Shown: positions 22,174-30,968 of the stretch, one piece after another | Position numbering within the stretch: position 1 is the stretch's first letter | Layout: every line of letters starts with the position of its first letter | Assembly: GCA_964034945.1 (NCBI GenBank) | Contig: OZ035960.1 | Span: 88,129,848-88,193,847 of the forward strand | From: Chrysopilus asiliformis | Taxonomy: Eukaryota; Arthropoda; Insecta; Diptera; Rhagionidae | Length of the DNA: 64,000 nucleotides | Direction: 5' to 3' | The notes under the pieces: model-generated | Database searches by the model: none | Told to the model about the DNA's origin: nothing | The model's input: only the letters and a program-made list of their open reading frames with translations | Position numbers and translations under genes: made by a program

Positions 22174-22634
22174 TTCTAGAGGAGTCGGAGTCGCATATTC
22201 TAAAATTTCAGGGGTCGGATGTTCTTAAAACCTCAGGAGTCGACGTTGGAGCCGGAATCGAAGTTTGAGCTACCGACTCCACAGCCCTGGTACAAACATC
22301 ACCCTCAAATGATTTTCTCACTGAAGTGAGCTCGAGTGCGGCTTCTAATTGTAACTATTCTATGCCGAAAATTTCTTTGTGAAGACTAAATATATTTCTT
22401 GAAATGCAACTATAAACCAAAACGAGTTGAAGACTGCCAAACCAATATACAGTCGGATCGCGCCAAAATATCCCATAAGTTGAATTATCCAATAACTGCA
22501 ACGGTTGAATTATCCCATAAGTTGAATTATCCAATAACCGTTCTTTACCATTGTGTACCTTGAAAGTTGAACTCGATAACTTGAACCTAATTTAACTCAT
22601 AAACGCCCACTGTACTCAAACGAGTACACCGAAT

Positions 22635-22783
22635 ATATCTGTGGTAATAAGTTAAAATAGCTTAAGTCGATTTTTAGGCAAAACCAAACTGATTTGAATT
22701 TGCATTTACAAACAAATCACTTTAGCTTTGCCTGAAAATCGACTTAAACTACTCGACTTAACTACTTATTACCCCAGATTTAT
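22635..22783. mobile_element. short palindromic MITE, 149 bp
   Basis: The ends ATATCTGTGGTAATAAGTTA and ACTACTTATTACCCCAGAT pair, followed by GCTTAAGTCGATTTTTAGGC against GCCTGAAAATCGACTTAA. The arms are about 50 bp. The ends are related to the GTGGTCACAAG MITEs at 8851 and 9504. Confidence 0.7.
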
Positions 22784-23248
22784 GTACAAATGTTTTTTTC
22801 AGAATTTTCTTTATACTTTGTTTATTTTACAAGACCACCCAATTCGAAGATACCAGGCGAGGAGTATCGAGGGGAGGGAAAAGTCAGGTTTGTAGTGGAA
22901 AAATCGAAAGCCCTTATCCCCCTTAGTAATACTGTAAAGTTTCATTAAGATCGGATCACCCAGTTCGAAGATACCAGGCGAGGGGTATCGAGGAGAAATT
23001 TCTCAGAGGTGAGACCTATCTAGATCGATTCCTTGTCCCCGAAAATCCCTAACCACCAAATTTCGTGAAAATGGTTAGGCGGGGTTTCGAGATCGTTGTG
23101 CAGACAGACAGACAGACACTCCTCGCATTATATTATAGGATAGGATTGATTTGTTTTTGTGTTAAAAATATTCAGTGGTTTTCTCATGGGCATTAATGGG
23201 TTAAACAATACTTTTCAACTGTTTTTGATGGAATATGTAGGAGTACTA

Positions 23249-23364
23249 AAGCTCTTAGAGCTTGAAAAAGCATTAGAGCTTTAGAGCTTGAAAAAGCATT
23301 AGAGCTTTAGAGCTTGAAAAAGCATTAGAGCTTTAGAGCTTGAAAAAGCTTTAGAGCTTTAGAA
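23249..23364. repeat. 26-bp minisatellite
   Basis: About four and a half head-to-tail copies of a 26-bp unit, TTAGAGCTTGAAAAAGCA plus TTAGAGCT. Internal copies are nearly identical; the outer ones are degenerate. Confidence 0.93.
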
Positions 23365-24299
23365 CTTGTTTGTTTCTTTTTTGTTTTAGTCTTTTCAGGT
23401 TTTTCAAGTCGGGGGGTTTTTTTATTGTTTAACTAGCTTGCATAACCGTCGTTGCCGGGTTAAGTTTTTTGTATAAGTTTTAGAATACGAAGAAAACCTT
23501 GCAGGACTCTCCGTTGCGAAATAGTCTATCTAACATCATATTCGTGATAAGCGACCCCGAAAACCCCCTAATGCCAATTTTCCCTGGAAAAAATGGGAAA
23601 AAGGATATTTGCGTTATCCTTACAGGACCTTCCGTTTCGAATTTTGAAAATCTAACACCAGATTCGTGATCAGCCTCCTATTGAGCAGGATTCATGGCAA
23701 AAAACACGGTTTTAAAACACTCAAACCCTCTTACCCCCGTTTACCCGCTTAGCAGTAAAATTTCGGAAAACCTGGCCTTAGTGAGCGCTTACGTGATGTT
23801 TGGGACATACTGTGAAAGTTTCAAGTTTCTAGCTCCAGGGTTTGGGCTGGGCGTTGATGAGTGAGTCAGTCAGTCAGTCAATCAGGTTAAAAGATATAGA
23901 TTAATTAGGTTCGACTTTTCGCGATCCTGCGTGTATTAATTCATACAACACTTCTAAATTTTGATCACACTAATTCGCAACAAAATCCCTTCTAGTGTTG
24001 ATTTTATTTGAAATAATAAACTAAATTAATCTAAAAACAAATCTCTACAAATCGCATTCATACAAATTATATAAATGTAATGAAAATTAAAACAAAAAAA
24101 AATATAATTATAGAATTTCCGGGATAAATTTACTCTGATTTTAATTTAGAATAATTTTTGTGTTTTGTGATTTTTTTTCCTTTTATGCGTTTTTCTTTAG
24201 ATCAATTAATTTAATTTTTTTTAATCAATTTGTAAAAACAACTTAATAGAAAATCGACTTAAAAATAACTTGAAAAAAATCGAAACTATTTTTTCTCAC

Positions 24300-24436
24300 C
24301 TGGCTGATTGTGTTGGAGTATTGGCAGCTGATCCCTTTTTACCTTCCAAAGTAGCCAAGTGCTGTTCAAGAGCATCTAATAGTGAGCTGGGGGCCTTTGT
24401 GAGATCTGGAATGTCACCCTTATCGATACCAACGTT
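24300..24436 (-). CDS. lap: lap coding exon, end of ANTH domain
   Basis: A 137-nt exon after TTTTTAG and before GTGAGA. It encodes [40 protein letters not shown] and PTQSA, ending with AG of a serine codon. The segment up to LEGKK is the conserved end of the ANTH fold; the Ser/Thr-rich remainder begins the disordered tail. It is followed by a 4.6-kb intron (19720-24299) rich in transposon relics. Confidence 0.96.
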
Positions 24437-24636
24437 CTAAAAATGTTCAAATAAGAATTAAAATCACAGTAGGATATTTAAAAATGTAATTGTTTTTGAT
24501 TTTTCTTAAATATTTTAAAATTGCTCCGTTTTAATTATACAATCACGATTAATGGAAAGCATTTTCTTTTTCAAAAGTTCAAAGAATTAAATGACTAGTT
24601 TTATTTAATACATAAATTAATTCTCTTTTATGTTAC

Positions 24637-24830
24637 CTCAGCCACTTTAAGAAATTCCCCGACGCGATCCATACGAACTAAGAACTTTTTATAGAGGTCA
24701 AGAGCATCTCGGCACTGTTTTTTATTCATGTCAAAGTATTTCTCAAGTAAATTAATTATTCCATCGTTATAGCACGCAAACAGTCGTATGAGATCTCTAA
24801 ACAGTAACATAAAGCACATGTTTATAACAC
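24637..24830 (-). CDS. lap: lap coding exon, ANTH C-terminal helices
   Basis: A 194-nt exon after CAACAG and before GTAACA. It completes a glycine codon and encodes [20 protein letters not shown], then [20 protein letters not shown] and [20 protein letters not shown], ending KVAE in phase 0. These are the long helices that close the ANTH superhelix; in mammalian CALM this face also takes part in SNARE (VAMP) binding. The introns on either side are short (128 and 200 nt) and hold no element. Confidence 0.97.
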
Positions 24831-24958
24831 CTGTTGAGAGAAAAAAAAAAACGAAAACAAAAATGATGATTAAGTGAGGAACACAGAGAGGAAAAAAAAC
24901 ACATTAATTTTTTTTCTGTATTAAATTTTTTTAATGCAAATATCTTTAAGTGTTTTAC

Positions 24959-25080
24959 CATTTGTTAAATCATTGGCTGAGCAGTCAAACTCTAGCAAAC
25001 CATCAAGTTGTGCCTGTAAAACTGGCAACGTTTTCAATAATTTGTCAGCATTCATGGTTCTCAAGGAGCCTTCTTCCTTT
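24959..25080 (-). CDS. lap: lap coding exon, ANTH domain (KEEGSLRTMNADKLLKTLP)
   Basis: A 122-nt exon after TTACAG and before GTAAAA. It encodes KEEGSLRTMNADKLLKTLPV, continues LQAQLDGLLEFDCSANDLTN, and ends on the first base of a glycine codon. The junction with the previous exon gives KVKRG-KEEGSLR, the expected family sequence. The donor G|GTAAAA is weaker than most in this gene, but the phase match to the next exon (N-G-VINM) is exact. Confidence 0.96.
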
Positions 25081-25182
25081 CTGTAAAAGGGATGATAATA
25101 GATTTTGTTTTTCCTGGTTCTTTACGCAAATTTAAAATGCAAAACGGTAAATGTACAAAAAATATAACTATTTTAAACTCAC

Positions 25183-25285
25183 CCTCGCTTAACTTTGCAG
25201 AAATCGAATGCAACTGTGCGGTAGGACAATGCCTTCTCATTCAGGTATTTCGCATATCGCCTAATAAAAGGCGACATATCATAAC
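25183..25285 (-). CDS. lap: lap coding exon, ANTH domain ([17 protein letters not shown])
   Basis: A 103-nt exon after TTTTAG and before GTGAGT. It completes a glycine codon, encodes [20 protein letters not shown] and then [13 protein letters not shown], and ends with GG of the next glycine. This is a central ANTH helix pair and is nearly identical to family members. The downstream intron is only 102 nt, so this part of the gene is compact compared with the large flanking introns. Confidence 0.97.
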
Positions 25286-25514
25286 CTAAAATTATTTTTA
25301 AAAAAATCAATAACTGCGTTCAAAATTTCTTCCATCAAAATTTTTGTTTTTTATTTCAAGAAAAAAAATGTGTTAATTAATTAACTAATGCCAATCGAGA
25401 AAGCTACGTAAGTTTAAATGAAAAAAATAGGTCATGTAAAATGTTTAGAAGCGATGCTATAGTTTAAAAAAAAAAGAGTTAATAATGTTGTGTTATTTTT
25501 CGATTGTTACTCAC

Positions 25515-25535
25515 CTACTCGGGCTCCAACGGCGC
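25515..25535 (-). CDS. lap: lap 21-nt microexon in ANTH domain
   Basis: This 21-nt segment is flanked by CTAG (acceptor) and GTGAGT (donor). It enters in phase 1 and leaves in phase 1. It adds seven residues: the junction with both neighbours reads KGGVQ-GAVGARV-GYDMSPF. Without it the junction is still in frame and reads KGGVQGYDMSPF, like vertebrate PICALM (LQGYDMS). My recollection is that fly lap also has a short Gly-rich insert here. The upstream pyrimidine tract is weak, as is common for regulated microexons. Inclusion is inferred from the splice sites, the phase and the length divisible by three; it has no homology evidence of its own. Confidence 0.75.
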   Translation of the reverse strand, partial: APLEPE

Positions 25536-26242
25536 CTAGATGAATTTGATTGGTTTAAAAATAGAAAGGCAAGAAAGATAAAAGCATTAGGTTTAATTAA
25601 ATATTGTCTAATTTATATTAATAATCTTTTCAAGTTTTTAGTATAGTTTGGAAAAATGACTAATTTATCAATGATTGTTTTTAATTTTGGTTTTCTAACG
25701 AAATATAAATTAATGTAGTGTTAAAAAGCAAAATTAATATGAACTAATGGAGAGGGTTTTCGCTATTACCATAGATTAACAATCTAACTGCCACGTCAGT
25801 CAAAAAGACCTGACACCTAACTGTACACAACGGCCACAATGAAAATTATTAAAGTGTTCGCTGCAACCGCAACGTAATAAAATAACATTTAGGTATAATT
25901 TTGTTTCAATTTTTTTTTCTCTTAGCGCCTTTTTGACTGACAACTAAATATTCGAAAAAGGCTTAAAACTGTCGTGGCAGTTAGAGTGTTAAGTACTGCA
26001 TTCAGAAAAAAATGTTAAGTATTTCTACCTAAAACATGGGATAGAATAAAATTGAATAAAAACTATGCACTTGTATCTAAAAATCATCACATGGTATATA
26101 CAAATTAAGAACATGCGATTTTTTCTGGGTATTGAACTGAGACACAAAATTGGATATAGAATTTATATGTAAAATTTATCATGACTGGGTTCAATTTTAC
26201 CTTCAATTTTACCTACAAAAAGCGCTAAAATCTACCCCTTTT

Positions 26243-27112
26243 GGAAAACCGCCGTTTTCCAATAGATGGCGATATCAGTAAAATGCTGGTCAAAAATGTC
26301 AGATCAAAAACGTCAAAGGATAAGCTAGACATATGGCAACCATTTCTTTTCATTAAATCTGTGAATTTTTATCGGCGTCATATATTTTTTTGTGCCTGAA
26401 AATGTCAAAATTTGAGCCAAATAAGCGTCGTTTGCGGGAAATTTTGCTTTTTGCATTCAATTCAAAAAAATCTGCGGCTGAGGCGCGTCGAATGATTGTA
26501 GAAACTTATGGTGAGGCTTCTAAATATTAGTGAAAAAACATGTCGCGAATGGTTTCAACGCTACAAAAGTGGTGATTATTACGTGGAAGGAGCGTCCCGG
26601 ACCAGTGAAAAATTATGAGCTGTTGCAAAGGGCTGAAACCATCACAGGAGCTCGCTACCGAACACAACTAATGCGTTTGAGCCGAGCATTAAAGGAAAAA
26701 CGGCCACAATTCGAGCAAAGACATGACAAAGTAATTTTGCAGCACGACAACGCTCGGCCATACGTTGCTAATGTCGTTAAAACTTACCTGGAAACACTGA
26801 ATTGGGACGTCTAACCCCACCCGCCGTATTCTCGACATCGTTCCTTCCGACTACCACTTGTTTCGATCTATGACCCATGGCCAGACTGAGCGGCACTTCC
26901 GTTTTTACTGAGAGACCAAAAAATTGGGTCGCTTTGTAGATCGCCTCAAGAGACGAGCAGTTTTTCGTTACGGAATCCGTATGCTGCCAGAAAGATGGGA
27001 AAAAGTTGTGGCTAGTGATGGACAATATTTTGAAGAATAAATATGTAAGCTATTTTTCACAAAAAGGCTCAAATTTTGAAAAAACGGTGGTTTTCTATTT
27101 GTACTCCCAATA
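26243..27112 (+). mobile_element. mariner element relic, internally deleted
   Basis: The left GGAAAACCGCCGTTTTCCAA and the right end in reverse, AGAAAACCACCGTTTTTTCAA, are matching inverted ends. The enclosed transposase pseudogene is described separately. The length of about 0.87 kb shows internal deletion. Confidence 0.82.
26402..27040 (+). pseudogene. mariner transposase pseudogene
   Basis: It starts MSKFEPNKRRLREILLFAFN and keeps SAAEARRMIVETYGEAS. It then frameshifts to KTCREWFQRYKSGDYYVE and loses the central part, including the first catalytic Asp. A second open part reads ITGARYRTQLMRLSRALKEK then QHDNARPYVANVVKTYLETL (second Asp), followed by a stop and a small deletion before PSDYHLFRSMTHGQTERHF (third Asp region) and a further stop. 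It has several disabling lesions and is clearly dead. It is more diverged than the copy at 17828-18726. Confidence 0.92.
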
Positions 27113-27599
27113 CAATTATGCAATTGGCTCTTATAAATTGCTGTTTTGGCTTATTCTCTTAAAATGATCATTGATACACCCGTATTGCGATTGTCGTGAC
27201 GTTTTTGACAAAAGTCGTTTTACGTGTTTTTGTTGGTAGAATTCTACCAGATTGGTAGATTATTTTTGTTTTTGACCACAAAATAATTTTACTATGACAT
27301 TTTAGGGCTATTAGTCATCTGGAAAATGCCATTCTCGTATATTATTTTCATACATACAACTAGTAAAAAACGGTAAGTTTTCGATATAATTGCAAAAAAC
27401 TGACGGTATTTTCCAATAATGGTAACGAGATACGGAGAATACTAAGCAGACAAATGAAAGAGTGGTATAATTAGAAGAAAAAGTGATGTTCGCTAATTCT
27501 GTCTCAATAAAATTTATGGTTACACCAAAAATGGATGTTTGTTGGTTTCAGATTAAAAAACTCAAAAACTACTGGACCGATTTCTACGGGGTTTTTTGC

Positions 27600-28030
27600 A
27601 AAATGATCTGCGTTGCCAGGAGCAGGTTTTTAGCTATGTTAGATTTTCAAAATTCGATACAGAAGCTCCTGTAAGGATAAGCAAATATCCTTTTTTTCAT
27701 TTTCCCCGGAAAAATTGGCATTATGGGGTTTCCGGGATCGCTGATCGCGAATCCGGTGTTAGATTTTTAAAATTCGAAACGCAAGGTCCTGAAAGGATAA
27801 CGCAAATACATTTTTCCCCGGAAAAATTGGCATTATGGGGTTTTTGGAGTCGGCGATCACGAATCCGGTATCAGGTTTTCAAAATTCGAAGGTCCTAAAA
27901 GGATAACCCAAATACATATGTATATAATATATTTTTTCCCGTTTTTCCCGGGTAAATCGGCATTAAGGGGTTTCCGCGGTCGCTGATCGCGAATCCGGTG
28001 TTGGAATTTCAAAAATTCGAAACGTAAGGT
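27600..28030. repeat. degenerate tandem repeat, about 105-130 bp unit
   Basis: Three to four units each run AAAATTCGA, GGTCCTGAAAGGATAA, CCCCGGAAAAATTGGCATTA, GGGGTTTCCGGG and GATCGCGAATCCGGT. Related single units occur inverted at about 23500-23700 and in part at 12190-12400 and 17505-17645. The unit is probably the internal tandem region of a dispersed element. Confidence 0.8.
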
Positions 28031-28324
28031 TCTGTAAAGTTAACGTTTTTTCCTAAAAGTTTTTAGGTTATTTATGGTTTTTTGGCATTCTAAAATTTCT
28101 ACAAAAAACTTTAAGCTGGCAACGAAGGGTCTACTAGTAGGATATAAAATTTGATACATACTACTCTTTTTTTTTGCATCTACTACTATTTTGGGTCCCT
28201 AACTACTACTATGTCCAGAACCTCAAGGTGCAGCACAGATTGTATCTCGTAAAAACTTTTGTGCAAGTATCAAACAGCGGACGAAAAATTAGCAAATTCT
28301 ATGAGTCAGACACTTCATTCGTTT

Positions 28325-28489
28325 GACCCCGTTCACACTGGTTGAAATAGTCCGCCTAATTCTGACAGAAACTGGCAACATTAGGGCAAGGTGAGGAAGT
28401 GGGGCTCAGTCCCACTTCCTCACCTTGCCCTAATGTTGCCAGTTTCTGTCAGAATTAGGCGGACTATTTCAACCAATGTGAACGGGGTC
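28325..28489. mobile_element. 165-bp near-perfect palindrome (foldback MITE)
   Basis: 79-bp arms (28325-28403 and 28411-28489) with one mismatch flank a 7-bp loop. Arm ends are GACCCCGTTCACACTGGTTG and its complement. The flanks (GTTT and CTTT) may hold a short duplication. It could fold into an almost perfect hairpin. Confidence 0.92.
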
Positions 28490-29808
28490 TTTAGGAGCAT
28501 TTCTGCTTATGATGCGAGAGGTTTTGTGTCCTCTGGTATACTGATATACAGTGAGGCACAAAAACTCAATTCATGAACTAAATATCTTTCTTTTGTTATT
28601 TTCTATAACAGAGCGCTCATACATATTGAGAAAAACAATTTCTAGGTATTGTAGACAATAATGGAAATTTGCAGTATTTAAAATGTGATTACATTCCAAA
28701 AAAAATTTGAGCACCATTATAATGCTTTGCAGTTCTATTATAGAGCTATGTCAGGGTTGAGTCTTTTCTCTCGATATTCGTGAGAACAACTAAAAAAACC
28801 GAAAGTTTGTTTGAAATCAAAATTTTGTGGTCCACTGTGTTCATATGACATCAGCTTGCCATTGAGATCGTGAGTGCGCCACTCTCTCAATTTTGTTTTT
28901 GTGTGCAATAAGAAACCAAAAAAATACGAGAAGTGGTAATTCAACACATCTAAATTGGACATCGCTGGTTTAAAATGTTGATTACATCACACCGTTGCTG
29001 GATGAGTCCTTCAAACAAATTTGAAAATACCGTATTTATTTTGAAAATCCGGTTAATTAAAAAGAAAAACTTTAAGCTTCTGAGTTAAATTAAATGTTAT
29101 CGAATTATAAACGATAATCCTCGGTTATCAAAATAGGTTTCTGTTCAGCTGAAAACTTTTTCTTAAGTGAAAACATGAAATTCTGTATTCTGTCGATAGA
29201 AACATTGCATGAAAAACAGCCGGAAAACTTTATCTATCGAATTATGTTAATTATTTAATTCATTTATTCAAATTAGCAGAATATGCCAAAAAGCTACCTC
29301 GAAAATTTACATAGAAATTATCCATTTACCCTAAAATTAGAACAAAAGTAAACATAGCCGCCCATAAAGAAGCCCAGAGTATCAAAAAATCAGCTCCCTT
29401 TTAAGATTCCTCTCGAAAAGGCACGAAAAGTGAAAAGAATTTTACAGAAAATTCAAGAAAACCAAGAAAAACAACAACAAAAAATGGGGAAAATAAATAA
29501 AACGAAAGTGCTACCATCAACTTCCGAAGGAAAAACCGCAAGGGAATTTTCTAGTAACTCTCTTTCTTTTTCTACTCCTCTCCAACAGTTCATTAATTAA
29601 ATTAACTTTCGGTTTTTATTTGCCAAAAAAAAAATATTAATCGCTGTATTAAATTTCGAATGTAATTATTATATGGACCTTATTATGTTGTGTTTTATTT
29701 TTGTTATTTTTGTTTATGTTATGCTATTGTAATGAGAAGTGGGTTTCAACTTTTGTTTTTTTAGAAAAAAAAAATTAAATAAAATTTTACTTGCGATCCG
29801 AGACTTAC

Positions 29809-29884
29809 CTTGAACGCCGCCTTTATCAAGAAAATTACTTAAATTAAATGTTGAGTTACTAGACGCTAAATATTGCATAAATCT
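29809..29884 (-). CDS. lap: lap coding exon, ANTH domain (RFMQYLASSN segment)
   Basis: A 76-nt exon after TTTGCAG and before GTAAGT. It joins the preceding exon in phase 0 and encodes RFMQYLASSNSTFNLSNFLD followed by KGGVQ and the first base of a glycine codon. With the exon before it the junction reads AYGNE-RFMQYLASSN, exactly the AP180/CALM pattern. The 873-nt intron between it and the preceding exon holds no recognised element. The following intron (25536-29808) is 4.3 kb and carries a mariner relic, a tandem repeat and a palindrome. Confidence 0.96.
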
Positions 29885-30757
29885 CTGCAAATACAAAAGA
29901 AAATTACATTGAATTAAAAATAATAAATGTATACAAAATAATAACAATGAAAAACCGAAAACATGATAAAGTTTTGGAAAATTGGAAAAGTTTCCGAAGA
30001 GTTCAAAAAGTACTTAAGGATAACATGAAAAGGTTTCGCAAATCCAGACAGTGAAGGGTTTCTGCGATGCGAAAGGATAGGAAACTTTATGAATTCATAG
30101 AAATAAAAACACTTGGAATTGATCAAATGGAAGCATATCCACATCCATTAGGGATTCCATTTGGTAGATTTGTTAATAAAAGAATTAATCGTGAGGGCTA
30201 AATTGAACTTTTCGCTGATATGAGAAGATTCGAGTCGGAGGGATTGCTTTTTAGTAAATCAGAAAATCGATTTCACAATTTTTCCAGACTGGATGTGGTT
30301 TTTTTTTTAAAAATCAATTTTTACACGAGTTTTCTAAAAACAGAACTCTGCGTTTGAAAACAGCTTAAGCGGATCATGCACCCAGTCCTCTTTCGGTTTA
30401 ATGGAAAAATAGAATCTCAACAGACAACACCCACAAAGTGCTGTTTTTTGAAATGGAGCGGGGGTAGCGTTGTGGATTTTAACGTAATCTGATTTTCCGA
30501 TAAAATAGTGGGCGATGGATGGGTAGCTATAAAGGATTTCATGCATGTATCCATCATATCAAAAATATTGTTTGCATGTGGGGTTTTTCGGATTTATGGA
30601 AGAGTTTCAGATTTTCGCTTGGCGGTTTTGACGTTGATTGTGGGTTTTTGGAGGATTTTTTTTCTTAGGGGAATTTTAACGTAAAATTCATCCTTAGTTC
30701 ATGTCGGTGTGTATGAAGAGAGCTTATTTTGTAATTTAATTTTGATATTAAACTTAC
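29885..30757 (-). other. lap intron, no element recognised
   Basis: An 873-nt AT-rich intron. No repeat, RNA or coding feature stands out. Confidence 0.7.
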
Positions 30758-30900
30758 CTCATTACCATACGCCAGCAAATGATGAACTGTAATGAGTGCC
30801 TTATATACAACCACCCAATTTGCATTTTGTGATCTTTCAATAAGTAAATTGGCCAATTGTGGAATGGATACATTTGGTTCATTTGTACAGTGAACGAGAT
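30758..30900 (-). CDS. lap: lap coding exon, N-terminal part of ANTH domain
   Basis: This 143-nt exon opens after TTTCAG and closes at GAG followed by GTAAGT. It begins with two bases of a split codon, then encodes [20 protein letters not shown] and continues through [20 protein letters not shown] to LLAYGNE. This stretch forms early helices of the ANTH domain and is among the most conserved parts of AP180/CALM. The split codon fits Tyr or Asp at the end of the preceding exon, which in family members encodes the Lys/His-rich PIP2-binding loop. I could not find that exon between here and 64000. It is the first exon of the gene seen in the window but not the first of the gene. Confidence 0.96.
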
Positions 30901-30968
30901 CTGAAATTTATAAAAATAAAAAAATTAGACGAAATTAAATTTAATGAATGGATTTTAATAAGATATTT

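Larger units (their letters stand above)
19720..24299 (-). other. lap 4.6-kb intron with LINE tail, hAT MITE and minisatellite
   Basis: 19720-20900 is AT-rich and featureless. The LINE tail is at 21165-21497, and 21530-21720 has repeated GTTGCGTTCAATGCG-type motifs. A hAT MITE lies at 21911-22173 inside an older GAGTCGG repeat, and another MITE at 22635-22783. 22845-23135 has a direct repeat ending in a CAGA tract, and the 26-bp minisatellite is at 23249-23364. 23500-23920 holds GACCCC/GGATAA and GTCA repeats, and 23921-24299 is AT-rich. Confidence 0.75.
25536..29808 (-). other. lap 4.3-kb intron with mariner relic, tandem repeat and palindrome
   Basis: 25536-26240 is AT-rich. A mariner relic lies at 26243-27112, tandem repeats at 27600-28030, and a palindrome at 28325-28489. 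28490-29808 is AT-rich with no recognised feature. Confidence 0.75.
1362..30900 (-). other. lap: lap (AP180/CALM clathrin adaptor) gene, visible span
   Basis: Thirteen minus-strand exons join with compatible phases into one open frame of about 812 codons. The translation matches the AP180/CALM family: an ANTH domain with [57 protein letters not shown] and [17 protein letters not shown], then a long disordered tail. Family members bind PI(4,5)P2 and SNAREs through ANTH and recruit clathrin and AP-2 through the tail at endocytic sites; in fly synapses the protein controls synaptic-vesicle retrieval and size. Exons run 30758-30900, 29809-29884, 25515-25535, 25183-25285, 24959-25080, 24637-24830, 24300-24436, 19554-19719, 16631-16910, 16458-16556, 13717-14478, 4501-4735 and 1362-1461. 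The first coding exon (start Met and basic lipid-binding motif) and the terminal exon(s) were not found in the window. Domain identity is from family knowledge; exon borders are read from splice signals and phase. Confidence 0.96.
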
